From positions 372,001 to 436,000 of the forward strand of contig NZ_SRUZ01000004.1 of assembly GCF_004791165.1 (NCBI RefSeq): 64,000 bases of DNA, in the 5' to 3' direction. The notes below the pieces were generated by a model. The model saw nothing but the letters and a program-made list of their open reading frames with translations, searched no databases and had not been told where the DNA came from. The DNA comes from Mesorhizobium sp. M8A.F.Ca.ET.218.01.1.1. Lineage in GTDB: Bacteria; Pseudomonadota; Alphaproteobacteria; Rhizobiales; Rhizobiaceae. Below, piece by piece: positions 55,063 to 63,767 of this stretch; positions within the stretch are counted from its first letter, which is position 1, and every line of letters starts with the position of its first letter. A program made the position numbers and the translations under genes.

Positions 55063-55310
55063 TCGACGCCACTGGCAACCCTGAAATCCTAGACATTCTA
55101 GCATCTTGCCAGCGCAGTGGCACAGGTGCCCTTCACATGAATGCATGCCACGGTTTAGCCATTGCTTCTGTTTGGCCTCCATCAAACATATGCTAGGCTC
55201 GCAACGGTCCGATGCGGTGAATTCGAAAACTTCCCGAACGTGATGCAGTTTACGCATGCGGGGTCTTCAATCCATCACACTGGCGGCCGCGTCCAGGAGG
55301 GGCACGACCC

Positions 55311-57638
55311 ATGCCGAACGAACGTGCCACGGTTGTGCAGACCCCGGTTGGCGCCGATGTGCTGACCTTTACCCATCTTGTCGGCCGTGACGAGATCAGC
55401 CGAAGCTTTGCCTATATCGTCGGGTTCGTCAGCAAGAGCCGGGACGTTGATCCGCTGAAGATGCTGGGCGGCATCGTTTCAGTCGAAGGTGAATCCAATC
55501 CAAAGCGCTGGTTCAGCGGCCTGGTGTCGGATTTCAAGCTAAACCGCATCGAGGACCGGCTGGCGTTCTACGAGGCAACTGTCAGGCCATGGCTCTGGTT
55601 CCTCGGCAACACCACCGACTGCCGTATTTTCCAGAACATGACAGCGGTCGAGATCATTGAAAAGATATTCTCGAAGTACGGCATCGCCAAATTCGAGAAG
55701 CGGCTGCAGGGGTCTTATCCCTCGCGCGAATATTGCGTGCAGTACGATGAGAGCGATCTCGATTTCGTGCAGCGGCTGCTCGAGCACGAAGGCATCTTCT
55801 ATTTCTTCGAGCACGACGAGGGCAAGCACACGCTGGTGCTGTGCGATGCGATTAGCAAGCTGAAGCCGGCGCCAGGCTACGAGAAGGTGCTCTTTAATTT
55901 CGAAGGCCACGGCTCGCGGCGCGACGTTGAATACATCACCGAATGGATCCCAGGCAGCGCGGTGCGACCAGGCGCCTATGTCCATACCGACTATGATTTC
56001 GAGAAGCCTGGCGCCGATCTGATGGCGAAATCGGCCCAGCCCTTCAGCCACAAGGAAGCTTCGGGCGAGAACTATCGCCAGCCCGGCGCGCATCTCGATG
56101 TTGGGCGGGGCGATAAGATTGCGGGTATCCGGCGCGAGGAACTCCAGGCGGTGCACCAGCACAGTACGGCGGTGGGCACCGTGCGCGGCCTTTTTTCTGG
56201 CTGCAAGTTCACCCTCGAAAGTTTTCCGCGCGACGACCAGAACCAGGACTATCTGGTGATCAGCGCCGAATACCGGCTGTTCGATCCGGGCTACCGGACC
56301 CAGAACGAAGCCCACAGCGAGAACTTCAAGGTGGTGCTGGGCGTTGCGCCCGCCAAATTGCCCTACCGGCCGCCGCGGATCACACCGCGACCGGTCATGC
56401 GCGGTCCGCAGACAGCGACTGTCGTCGGCCCGTCGGGCGAGGAAATCTTCACCGACAAATATGCGCGGGTGAAGGTGCAGTTCCATTGGGACCGGCTCGG
56501 CAAGAAGGATCAGAACAGCTCCTGTTTCGTGCGAGTGTCGCAGACTTGGGCTGGCAGCGGCTGGGGCTTCATCCAGATCCCGCGTATCGGCCAGGAGGTC
56601 ATAGTCGATTTCATCGAGGGCGACCCTGACCTGCCGATCATCACCGGCCGCGTCTACAACGCCGCTGAGATGCCGCCCTACGCACTGCCGGCCTATGCGA
56701 CGCAATCGGGCTGGAAGTCCAACTCGTCAAAGGGTGGCGGCGGCTACAACGAGCTGATGTTCGAGGACAAGGCCGGCTCCGAGCTGGTCAATTTCCAGGC
56801 GCAGAAGGACCACCATTTGCTGATCAAGCACGACCGCAACAAGACGGTCCATCACGACCAGTCCGACCGCATCGACCACGACGCCAAGCACTCCGTCGGA
56901 CACAACCTCGACGAGGATGTCGGCAACAACAAGACGGTGAAGGTTGGCGTCAATCAAACGACCAATATCGGCAGCAACGACACGGAGACGGTGGCCGCCA
57001 ACCGTTCGCTGACGGTCGGCGCCAATGAGGCCATTCATGTCGGTGCCAATTCGTCGGAAACAATCGGCTCCAACCATTCGCAGACGGTCGGGCTGGTACA
57101 GACGGTGACAGTGGGCGCGGCGCGCATCGACACCGTGGGCGCCACCGAGACACGGAGCGTCGGCGCGGCGCAGACGAACACGATTGGCATAAGCCGATCC
57201 GTCAGTGTGGGTACCAATCAGAGCCATGATATCGCTGCAGCCGACAGCTGGAATATCGGGGCGGCCCAAACCGTCAATGTTGGCGCCGATCAGAGTTTTT
57301 CCGTCGGAGGGGCTCAGTCGTCCCAGATAGGCAAGGCACGAACAGCCAAGATCGGGGCGGATGATGGAACCGATGTCGGCGGGGGGCATGCTCTCAAGGT
57401 CGGGAAGAGCAGCGGTATCGACATTGCCCAAGACAGTTCAATCAAGGTTGGCAAGAATCTGACGATCGAAGCGGGCGACTCGATCACCATCAAATGCGGC
57501 TCAGCGTCGATTACGATGAAAAAGGACGGCACCATCGTCGCTGACGGGAAGGATATTATGCTCAAGGGCAGCGGGAGGATCACCGTCAAGGCCGACGGCG
57601 AAGTGATCGTCAAGGGAAGCACCATCAACAACAATTGA
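55311..57638 (+). CDS. vgrG: T6SS spike protein VgrG (TssI)
   Basis: 775 residues, with CAGGAGGGG upstream of the ATG. Residues about 10-330 are the gp27-like base (TFTHLVGRDEISRSFAYIVG; YPSREYCVQYDESDLDFVQR; LLEHEGIFYFFEHDEGKHTL) and 370-470 the gp5 OB-fold and neck (VKVQFHWDRLGKKDQNSSCF; WGFIQIPRIGQEVIVDFIEG). After residue 540 a long V-G-x-N/A-x-x-x-x-I/V repeat forms the needle beta-helix, ending ITIKCGSASITMKKDG. No enzymatic domain is fused, so effectors must ride on adaptors. The adjacent DUF6484 gene has a similar tip. Confidence 0.95.
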   Translation: MPNERATVVQTPVGADVLTFTHLVGRDEISRSFAYIVGFVSKSRDVDPLKMLGGIVSVEGESNPKRWFSGLVSDFKLNRIEDRLAFYEATVRPWLWFLGNTTDCRIFQNMTAVEIIEKIFSKYGIAKFEKRLQGSYPSREYCVQYDESDLDFVQRLLEHEGIFYFFEHDEGKHTLVLCDAISKLKPAPGYEKVLFNFEGHGSRRDVEYITEWIPGSAVRPGAYVHTDYDFEKPGADLMAKSAQPFSHKEASGENYRQPGAHLDVGRGDKIAGIRREELQAVHQHSTAVGTVRGLFSGCKFTLESFPRDDQNQDYLVISAEYRLFDPGYRTQNEAHSENFKVVLGVAPAKLPYRPPRITPRPVMRGPQTATVVGPSGEEIFTDKYARVKVQFHWDRLGKKDQNSSCFVRVSQTWAGSGWGFIQIPRIGQEVIVDFIEGDPDLPIITGRVYNAAEMPPYALPAYATQSGWKSNSSKGGGGYNELMFEDKAGSELVNFQAQKDHHLLIKHDRNKTVHHDQSDRIDHDAKHSVGHNLDEDVGNNKTVKVGVNQTTNIGSNDTETVAANRSLTVGANEAIHVGANSSETIGSNHSQTVGLVQTVTVGAARIDTVGATETRSVGAAQTNTIGISRSVSVGTNQSHDIAAADSWNIGAAQTVNVGADQSFSVGGAQSSQIGKARTAKIGADDGTDVGGGHALKVGKSSGIDIAQDSSIKVGKNLTIEAGDSITIKCGSASITMKKDGTIVADGKDIMLKGSGRITVKADGEVIVKGSTINNN
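56938..57400 (+). repeat. In-frame V/I-G repeats in the VgrG needle
   Basis: About 20 units of 7-8 residues with Val/Ile-Gly, such as LTVGANEAIHVGANSSETIG and VTVGAARIDTVG, follow residue 540. They match the beta-helix needle of gp5/VgrG proteins, here longer than in many VgrGs. Confidence 0.85.
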
Positions 57639-57648
57639 GGGCGTCATC

Positions 57649-58071
57649 ATGGAAGTGCTGGATCGCATCGACGGCGTCGTTATCGGCCTGCTCATTGGCT
57701 TCGAAGGTGGAGCGCCACTGGTGGTCTTCGTCGGCAATCCGCGCGATACGGCGATTGCGGCGCGCAGCCTGACGGAACTGGGCGTTTCCGCGATCGGCTC
57801 GGAACTGGCCCTGCTGTTCGAGGAGGGCGACCCGACACGACCGCTGGTCGTTGGGCGCATCGTCGATCCGGCTCACAAGAACAGGGAGTTGCAAGTGGTC
57901 CGCGAAGGCGATCGTGTCGTCATCACGGGCGAAGAGCGGATAGAACTGCGTTGCGGCCTGGCATCAATCATTCTGGAGAAGGATGGTCGTGTGACCATTC
58001 GCGGTAGCCAGTTGACAAGCCAGGCGAGTGGGACCAACCGTATCCGCGGCGGGGCCGTGCATCTCAACTGA
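57649..58071 (+). CDS. DUF6484 protein, VgrG-linked spike accessory
   Basis: 140 residues, 10 bases after VgrG. The N-terminal 70 residues are a small beta barrel (RIDGVVIGLLIGFEGGAPLV; LALLFEEGDPTRPLVVGRIV). The C-terminal part repeats the tip pattern of VgrG: RIELRCGLASIILEKDGRVT against SITIKCGSASITMKKDGTIV. This fits DUF6484, seen next to VgrG or DUF2169 genes. I infer a tip extension or adaptor of the spike. No catalytic residues are visible. Confidence 0.8.
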   Translation: MEVLDRIDGVVIGLLIGFEGGAPLVVFVGNPRDTAIAARSLTELGVSAIGSELALLFEEGDPTRPLVVGRIVDPAHKNRELQVVREGDRVVITGEERIELRCGLASIILEKDGRVTIRGSQLTSQASGTNRIRGGAVHLN

Positions 58072-58080
58072 GGCGCTGCC

Positions 58081-59244
58081 GTGCACCGCGTTGCAACCAT
58101 CGCTGCCATCGTGGATCAGCACGCCGAGGATGCGGCTTTCCTGTGGCTTCGCCGTCGCCGGGAGATCGATGGTCCCGTCCTCGATGCGACGGGTATCGGC
58201 CGTATCGATCAGCGTCTCGAAGCCAATCTTGAAGGGCTCATGGCTGCCGGTAAAGCTGGCTGGGAAGCTGCTCAGGCTAGATTCGCGGACTACGCCGAGC
58301 CGGGTGAACTTTTCGTGCTTGGCGTATTGGCATTGCGTTGGGGCGACACCGACCTGACAGAGGTCGCGATCAACGCTGCGGCGCGCCTGGGCGAGCCTGG
58401 TTTGTCGAGCCTTTCCGCCGCGATTGCGCGCACGCCGCGCGAAAATCTGCGACCGCTCGTGGTGAAATGGCTGGACACAAGCGATGCACGACTACGCTGC
58501 CTTGGGCTGTCTGCTCTCTGGCATCATCGCGTCGATCCGGGACCGCGCCTGCATGCTCTGGCCAGTCATTCCGACGCGAACGTGCGCCGGCGCGCCATCC
58601 GGCTCGCCGGTGGGCTCGGGCGGCGCGACCTGCTTCCGACAGTCCTGGGCGGTCTTGATGGCAAGACGGCGAAAGAACGTCTTGCGGCCGCCTTCGCCGC
58701 TTGCCTGCTTGGCGAGGCGCGGTCTGCGCACCCAGTGATCGACAAGATCGTGCTGACGGAGACGGATCAGGCGGAAGCGGCGATCGAGATACGCATGCTG
58801 ACGACGCCGCCCAAGGCCGCGAAAGCCTGGCTGCAGACGCGCCTTGGCCAGCCCCTGCTGCGCGTGCCGGCAACGGCGTCGATCGGCCTGTTTGGCGATC
58901 CGTCGGTAATGCCCTGGCTGATCGAGAAGATGCGCGAGCCGGAACTTGTCTTTGCCGCAGGGCTGGCGATGCGCGATCTGTTCGATGTGGACTTCAACGA
59001 CACCGACCTGTTCACGATAGACCCGTCCGATTTGGGGAAGGCGTTTGAATCTCTGACCGACAGTCCCTTGCCTGTCGCCGATCGCGTTGCCGCATGGTGG
59101 GACGAGGGACCGGGCAGGCGCAACCACACGCTTTTCCATTCGATGCGCAGGCTCAGGCTGGATGCGTTGCGTGTGGCAATCGCCACGCCCGAGGCGCCGC
59201 TGGCAAACTGGCGCATGACGCGAAAGTTCCCGGCCTGGATGTGA
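58081..59244 (+). CDS. TIGR02270-family HEAT-repeat protein
   Basis: 387 residues from GTG 58081, 9 bases after DUF6484. The protein is built of helical HEAT-like pairs (LGEPGLSSLSAAIARTPREN; DARLRCLGLSALWHHRVDPG; SDANVRRRAIRLAGGLGRRD). It matches TIGR02270, a family of unknown function found with T6SS spike genes. Such repeats bind proteins, so a chaperone or loading role for the DUF4150 effector is plausible but unproven. The gene converges with the ketosynthase-like gene 34 bases away. Confidence 0.85.
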   Translation: MHRVATIAAIVDQHAEDAAFLWLRRRREIDGPVLDATGIGRIDQRLEANLEGLMAAGKAGWEAAQARFADYAEPGELFVLGVLALRWGDTDLTEVAINAAARLGEPGLSSLSAAIARTPRENLRPLVVKWLDTSDARLRCLGLSALWHHRVDPGPRLHALASHSDANVRRRAIRLAGGLGRRDLLPTVLGGLDGKTAKERLAAAFAACLLGEARSAHPVIDKIVLTETDQAEAAIEIRMLTTPPKAAKAWLQTRLGQPLLRVPATASIGLFGDPSVMPWLIEKMREPELVFAAGLAMRDLFDVDFNDTDLFTIDPSDLGKAFESLTDSPLPVADRVAAWWDEGPGRRNHTLFHSMRRLRLDALRVAIATPEAPLANWRMTRKFPAWM

Positions 59245-59278
59245 TCGCCTTCGCCGAGGGGGCCGTGTTCCCTTCTGT

Positions 59279-60325
59279 TCAGCGTTGGCGGACGCTGGTA
59301 AGCGCGATCGCCGACCGGTTGCCACCCTCGGACGCGAGCTCGCAGGCCGCGACGCGGCCCGGCGCGTAACCGCTTATGAAACTATCGGCCGCCAGCATCA
59401 GAACAAGTGCCGCGCTAGCGGCTCCAATGTCGCCGACCGTCATCGCCGGGTAGGCTGTCGGGAATATCTCGCGGTGCGTGCGGTAAAAGCGCGCGCGACC
59501 GACTAGTTGTTCGAGCCCGCTGTACCGTTCCCCGTTTCCATTGCTGACGAGGAACTCGATATCGGATTCCTTGAGCCCGGATCTGCTGAAGGCAGCAAGC
59601 AGCGAAGCCACCATCGCATGGCCCTGACTCTGGCGTTCGGAAAGAACGCTGTCAATCTCTTGCGCCAGGCCCACCCCGCAAATCATGGCAGCCGGGCCGC
59701 TCCCCGGCGCCCGCGTCAGGCGCACGAAGGCAGCGCCCTCACCAGGGACTGCCCCTTGAGCATTGTTTTCGGATTTCAGGCGATTGGCTCGCATCAAGCG
59801 CGCAACGTCGGTCCCGTTAACGAGGCTGTCCACACCGCCGAGTAGCACCTGCGCGACGGTCCCGGATTCCAGCATGTCGCCGGCATAGTCGAGCAGTCCG
59901 GCGCTGGCTGCGGCACCGCCGTCAAATGCGCGCGAGCCGGCATTGAAGCGAAGGCCGCATCGCTCGAAAATGACATCCAAAAGGCGCTCCCGCTCGACAT
60001 TTTCATACGCCGGATGGTCGCGAAAACTCTCCGGCAACGCGAGCAGGACAGCGGTCTGGTCCGGCGTTGCCTTGTCGCCAAGCATCGCCTCCTTGAGAGC
60101 GCGGGCACCCATGCTGGCGAGCCATATCCCCTCGTTGCGTCGCAGGCCAGCCTTGGCTGGAATGCGTGCCACGATCTGTGTGGCGGGAAACGGCTCTGAA
60201 AGAGGCACTTCCTGAAATGCAGACAGGTTTGCGCGAATGGCTGAGGTGGTCTGTCGCGCGTTCAATCCAGCAGGCGTGACCGCGCCACCGACCGAGATAT
60301 AGAGCGGGCGCTTCAAGGCTGCCAC
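59279..60325 (-). CDS. Ketosynthase-fold pseudoenzyme of the T6SS accessory type
   Basis: 348 residues from GTG 60325, overlapping the DUF2169 gene by 13 bases. The thiolase fold is evident (RPLYISVGGAVTPAG; GIWLASMGARALKEAMLGDK; GEGAAFVRLTRAPGSG; TVGDIGAASAALVLMLAADS). The catalytic triad is gone. The nucleophile elbow reads AFDGGAAASAGL with Ala in place of Cys, the first His loop reads FLVSNGNGER and the second VGDIGAAS in place of a GH motif. It is therefore unlikely to condense acyl groups and may act as a scaffold. Such genes are recurrent next to DUF2169 and DUF4150. Confidence 0.85.
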   Translation of the reverse strand: MAALKRPLYISVGGAVTPAGLNARQTTSAIRANLSAFQEVPLSEPFPATQIVARIPAKAGLRRNEGIWLASMGARALKEAMLGDKATPDQTAVLLALPESFRDHPAYENVERERLLDVIFERCGLRFNAGSRAFDGGAAASAGLLDYAGDMLESGTVAQVLLGGVDSLVNGTDVARLMRANRLKSENNAQGAVPGEGAAFVRLTRAPGSGPAAMICGVGLAQEIDSVLSERQSQGHAMVASLLAAFSRSGLKESDIEFLVSNGNGERYSGLEQLVGRARFYRTHREIFPTAYPAMTVGDIGAASAALVLMLAADSFISGYAPGRVAACELASEGGNRSAIALTSVRQR

Positions 60326-61404
60326 GCCGGGCGATCGCGCAGGGTTCCGTCGCCGCCTAGAAGATTGAGATAGAGTTTTCGTTTGCGGCGCGCATTGATC
60401 CAAACGGGAGAAATGTGGCCGAAGGCGATTTCCCGCAGCGCCGGCACATTGCGCCGGATCACCACTGCCAGGCGAGCCTTGAGGGTCACGCGTTTGAGGT
60501 CAGGCTCGATGAGCACGGTGTCAGGCTTGAACGCGTTTTCCTCTACACGATCGTCATAAATGAGCCGCAGCGGGGCGGTAATGCGCGGCACGCGGAAATC
60601 CCACCTGCCCGAAGCCGTCATGCCGATCACCGTGATATCCTCGCCGTCACCGATGCCCGCCAACTGCTGGTCGGCTGGGGCGCACATATAATGCCGCGTG
60701 TCGAAGTCTTTAGGAGCGAGCGGCCATTGGGTTTCGAGCCAAGCCTTGTCATAGGTTCCGGCGAAAGCCAGCCGCGGTCGCCAGCCCCGGCCAATCGTCC
60801 CAAATCCCGCTGGCCTCAGGGATTCCCCAGGTCGGGCCTGTGCCTCGCCCGGATACATGACGTTGGGCGCCTCGGTTCTGACCGCAGGATCTGCAGACCG
60901 GGCGTTATGAAACCCCACGCCGACTGGGTTGCGCTGGTCCGTGCGCAAGTCTTCCAAAGTGCCGCCATAGGCGCGCTCATAGACAATCGGCATGGTCCGG
61001 AACGGTGCTGGCGCGCTGTAGCGGCCGGAGTCGTAGATCCGGTCCCCGACCACCTGCAGGACCTTGCGGATAGAGCTGCCTACACGCAGGCCGACCTGCA
61101 TCTCTCGTACCGGCTTGCCATTCGGCGCGTGCGCGGCGCCATTCACGATCACCTCGGCGCCAGGCTTGATGGGAGCGATATCCGCTTCGTAACGGATCGA
61201 TGAAAGGGACGGATTGCCAAAAGGCTCATCGCCAAAGGTCACAGGCATCTGTTCGGTCGCTGGCTGGAATTCCTTTCCCTCACCAGTTGCCGCGAAACTT
61301 GCCGACAACATCACAACCAGCGTCTCTTGGCCGTCGGCATTCAATTGGACGTGGGTCGCGGTGGCGAAGGGGGTCCTGTTTTCCAGCCAGACATCGAAGG
61401 CCAT
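60313..61404 (-). CDS. DUF2169 protein, T6SS spike adaptor
   Basis: 363 residues of the DUF2169 family: it begins FDVWLENRTPFATATHVQLN and carries VTFGDEPFGNPSLSSIRYEA, IKPGAEVIVNGAAHAPNGKP, VYERAYGGTL and NPVGVGFHN. Beta-rich, with no signal peptide. DUF2169 proteins are adaptors in T6SS loci that carry DUF4150 or PAAR-like effectors. It lies 3 bases after the unknown gene at 61408-61893 and overlaps the ketosynthase-like gene, so it is translated with both. Confidence 0.9.
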   Translation of the reverse strand: MAFDVWLENRTPFATATHVQLNADGQETLVVMLSASFAATGEGKEFQPATEQMPVTFGDEPFGNPSLSSIRYEADIAPIKPGAEVIVNGAAHAPNGKPVREMQVGLRVGSSIRKVLQVVGDRIYDSGRYSAPAPFRTMPIVYERAYGGTLEDLRTDQRNPVGVGFHNARSADPAVRTEAPNVMYPGEAQARPGESLRPAGFGTIGRGWRPRLAFAGTYDKAWLETQWPLAPKDFDTRHYMCAPADQQLAGIGDGEDITVIGMTASGRWDFRVPRITAPLRLIYDDRVEENAFKPDTVLIEPDLKRVTLKARLAVVIRRNVPALREIAFGHISPVWINARRKRKLYLNLLGGDGTLRDRPAWQP

Positions 61405-61407
61405 CGC

Positions 61408-61893
61408 TCAGCACCACCGGTCGTTTTCATCAAGCCCGATAGGCCAGTAGGGCATGGCTGTCAGTAGTTCTAAATATTCCTTGTGGCCTTCATCGGCGAC
61501 CCATTGCAGCAGGAACACCTCGGGCGCTATGCGGTCGGCCGCGGGCAATGTTTCTCCCACCGCAACGCATCGCAGCCAGTATTCCCGCACGAGCCATACG
61601 ACCGCCGGATGATTCGCCGGGCCGGCCGCTGCGTAATCCAACTGGGCCGTGATCGCCTGATTGACGGTCAGGCCGCCATCGACCAGTTCGTCGAGGCCAG
61701 CTTCCCAGATTTCGGAGGCCACGTCGAACGTCTCCGCCAAGTCAGCGAGGTAGGCCTTGAATAGGGGCCTATATGCGGCAGAGGCCTCGCGGCGCGAAAG
61801 GCGGATTCCATGATCGGGACCGACAACGTCCCCGGGTGCATTGAGAAGTCGGCTCAGGCCGAGTTCGACACTATGGGCAATACGAATTGCCAT
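61408..61893 (-). CDS. Unknown protein of the T6SS effector operon
   Basis: 161 residues, mostly helical and soluble, with no signal peptide: AYRPLFKAYLADLAETFDVA, EIWEAGLDELVDGGLTVNQA, VVWLVREYWLRCVAVGETL and VADEGHKEYLELLTAMPYWP. I do not recognise it. Close packing between the 149-residue gene and DUF2169 places it in the effector operon. It could be an immunity protein or a chaperone. Confidence 0.6.
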   Translation of the reverse strand: MAIRIAHSVELGLSRLLNAPGDVVGPDHGIRLSRREASAAYRPLFKAYLADLAETFDVASEIWEAGLDELVDGGLTVNQAITAQLDYAAAGPANHPAVVWLVREYWLRCVAVGETLPAADRIAPEVFLLQWVADEGHKEYLELLTAMPYWPIGLDENDRWC

Positions 61894-61905
61894 CTTCCTT
61901 TAGCC

Positions 61906-62355
61906 TCAGCATATTTCGAGAGATGGATCCTCGCCAATCGGGACATAGACGAAGTACTTGAAGTGCTTGAATAGTTCTGTGTCGTATTCGGACATCATTT
62001 CGACCAGCAGCAGATTGGGCGGCACGGGGCCACTGGCGCTGTGTTCGTCGCCATCCTCGCCCCAGTTCGATTCATCGTCCTCGTCGTCATCCTCAGTTTG
62101 CTGAGCGTACCGTTTAAGGTTCAGGCCGTGAACCTTGAAGTAGTGCTTGCGGTAGATCGCCAGAACCCGTGGATGGGCCACCAGCCCGGCGGGCCAATGC
62201 AGATTGGCTACGTTCTCACCGGAGGCATTCAGGCGTTGCTGCAGTGCGCCCCACCATGCCTCGATCGCGGGCATGACGGCGTGGAGCTCGGCGGTCCATG
62301 CATCGATTATCGCCGTATAGTCAGCGTCGAGACCGGCAAAACCCGCTGCGCTCAT
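61906..62355 (-). CDS. Acidic unknown protein next to the effector (immunity candidate)
   Basis: 149 residues, 3 bases after the DUF4150 gene. Helical, with Trp-rich segments (IIDAWTAELHAVMPAIEAWW; ANLHWPAGLVAHPRVLAIYR) and a highly acidic loop (TEDDDEDDESNWGEDGDEHS). No signal peptide. The position and acidity fit an immunity protein that binds a basic nuclease, but nothing in the sequence proves it. The family is unknown. Confidence 0.6.
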   Translation of the reverse strand: MSAAGFAGLDADYTAIIDAWTAELHAVMPAIEAWWGALQQRLNASGENVANLHWPAGLVAHPRVLAIYRKHYFKVHGLNLKRYAQQTEDDDEDDESNWGEDGDEHSASGPVPPNLLLVEMMSEYDTELFKHFKYFVYVPIGEDPSLEIC

Positions 62356-62358
62356 CGC

Positions 62359-63225
62359 CTAGATCCCCCGAGCCTTCATGAAGGCCGTGACCGCCTTGTT
62401 GTCCACCTTCGACTGCCGGCCAGGCTGGCTGTTGCTATGGCTGGAGCAATGCGGCCTGACATAAAGCGCTTTCATCGCATCCTTGAAGCCTTGTGGGACG
62501 ACCTCTATGTTGCATCCGCCCGCGTACCACGCTGCCTTCTGCGTCGGCTGGTGATCGGCGATAAGCGGGGCTTCCTTACCCGCAATTTGCCGGTTGACCT
62601 TGGCCTGCATCCGCTTGATCGCGGTCTTGTTCTTGCCGGTCGTGCGTTTCATCAACCTGTCAAGGTTTCGTTTGCACTCCCAGCATGGCCGGTTCTGGAC
62701 TTTGGCCTTTTGTGGGCCTGTTGGTTGGGTGTAATGATCGTCGTAGCAATAATCGGTCGTGCATTTCTTCTTCTCTTTCACCAGAAGGGAGTTGCGGAAG
62801 TTGACCAAGGCGGCGGTATCGATGGTGTTCGGGAGTGGACTTGCGGCGTTCTGCTCCATGGTGTCGCCATGACGGCAGACACCCTTGCCCTCCACCTTGA
62901 CGACGAACGACCAGAGCTTGAACACCCCCTTGCCCTTGATCTTGTGCGTTACGACCCCTGCGCCGAGGCCTTGGGTGGCTGGCTCGTTGCCGGTGCTGGT
63001 CGCAACCTCCGACGAGCTTTCGAGCGCAGTCGGATTGCCTTCGATCTTCACGCTCGTGCTGCCTTTGGTGAGATCGCTGGAAGACAGCATGTTGACATAT
63101 GGAACCGGGACCGGGCCTGCCGGCGGGGAAGGCGGGCTCAGGCACACATCTCCTGGCGCCACGCCCTTGCCGCCGCTTCCCTTATGGAAGAAGCCCATGC
63201 CTTCTGCGAAGACGGTGCTGCCCAT
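62359..63225 (-). CDS. DUF4150 PAAR-like protein with a candidate nuclease C-terminus
   Basis: 288 residues. Residues 1-130 are the DUF4150/PAAR-like spike tip (VFAEGMGFFHKGSGGKGVAP; GDVCLSPPSPPAGPVPVPYV; VFKLWSFVVKVEGKGVCRHG). The C-terminal 140 residues are basic and Cys/His-rich: CWEC (181-184), ADHQP with Asp224 and His225, Cys238 and HCSSHSNSQ (Cys260, His263). This resembles HNH/treble-clef nucleases, so it is a good candidate T6SS toxin. The gene shares one base with the TagF stop. Its enzymatic class is inferred. Confidence 0.8.
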   Translation of the reverse strand: MGSTVFAEGMGFFHKGSGGKGVAPGDVCLSPPSPPAGPVPVPYVNMLSSSDLTKGSTSVKIEGNPTALESSSEVATSTGNEPATQGLGAGVVTHKIKGKGVFKLWSFVVKVEGKGVCRHGDTMEQNAASPLPNTIDTAALVNFRNSLLVKEKKKCTTDYCYDDHYTQPTGPQKAKVQNRPCWECKRNLDRLMKRTTGKNKTAIKRMQAKVNRQIAGKEAPLIADHQPTQKAAWYAGGCNIEVVPQGFKDAMKALYVRPHCSSHSNSQPGRQSKVDNKAVTAFMKARGI

Positions 63226-63767
63226 CAGAGATGTTCCGTCTCAGGGCGCGGGGCGCGCATTTTCGGCAGGGCGTTGGCCGCCAGGTCGTGAATATCCGAG
63301 AACGCGAACTCATGCACCGACCAGTCGTCGACCCAGAAGCCAATCCGGTTCGGATCGCCATGGCTGTCGCTGGGCGCGGCGAGGTGGGCCAAGCTTTCGG
63401 CGATCCAGGACTGCGTCCTCTGCAATTCGACCGCTGCATCAGCGATTGACGCAACGCCGTCGAACCATGCATCGTCAGGCGTCGGCGTAGACCCAATCCC
63501 GATGATTGCGAAGGGATAGCGGCGGCCAACGCGGTCCTCGCTCATCCGCCAGACACCGGCGCAGGGCTGGCCACCAAAAATCCCGGCCCGGACAACAAAG
63601 CGCCAGACACGCGAATCCAATTCCCCCTCATCGGGCCTCTGGCGCAACTCCATCGACATCCACCTGTCCCAGCGGTCGATGAAGGTTCGCGGCAAGTTCG
63701 CGGCGACGAAATCTCCGCTCGCCGGAATCTTGCCGAAAAAGCCGGTGTTCATATCTGCGGCGGACAT
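63225..63767 (-). CDS. tagF: T6SS regulator TagF
   Basis: 180 residues from ATG 63767, which overlaps the upstream TssM by 19 bases. The N-terminal NTGFFGKIPASGDFVAANLP and WRFVVRAGIFGGQPCAGVWR, then SEDRVGRRYPFAIIGIG, are those of TagF (DUF2094), a cytosolic protein that restrains T6SS assembly post-translationally, partly by binding the FHA protein. This form has only the TagF domain and no fused PP2C, which matches the separate pppA at 47.7 kb. Confidence 0.92.
   Translation of the reverse strand: MSAADMNTGFFGKIPASGDFVAANLPRTFIDRWDRWMSMELRQRPDEGELDSRVWRFVVRAGIFGGQPCAGVWRMSEDRVGRRYPFAIIGIGSTPTPDDAWFDGVASIADAAVELQRTQSWIAESLAHLAAPSDSHGDPNRIGFWVDDWSVHEFAFSDIHDLAANALPKMRAPRPETEHL

Noticed and set aside
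55539..56705. 388-codon open frame on the minus strand
   Set aside because: Antisense shadow of VgrG.
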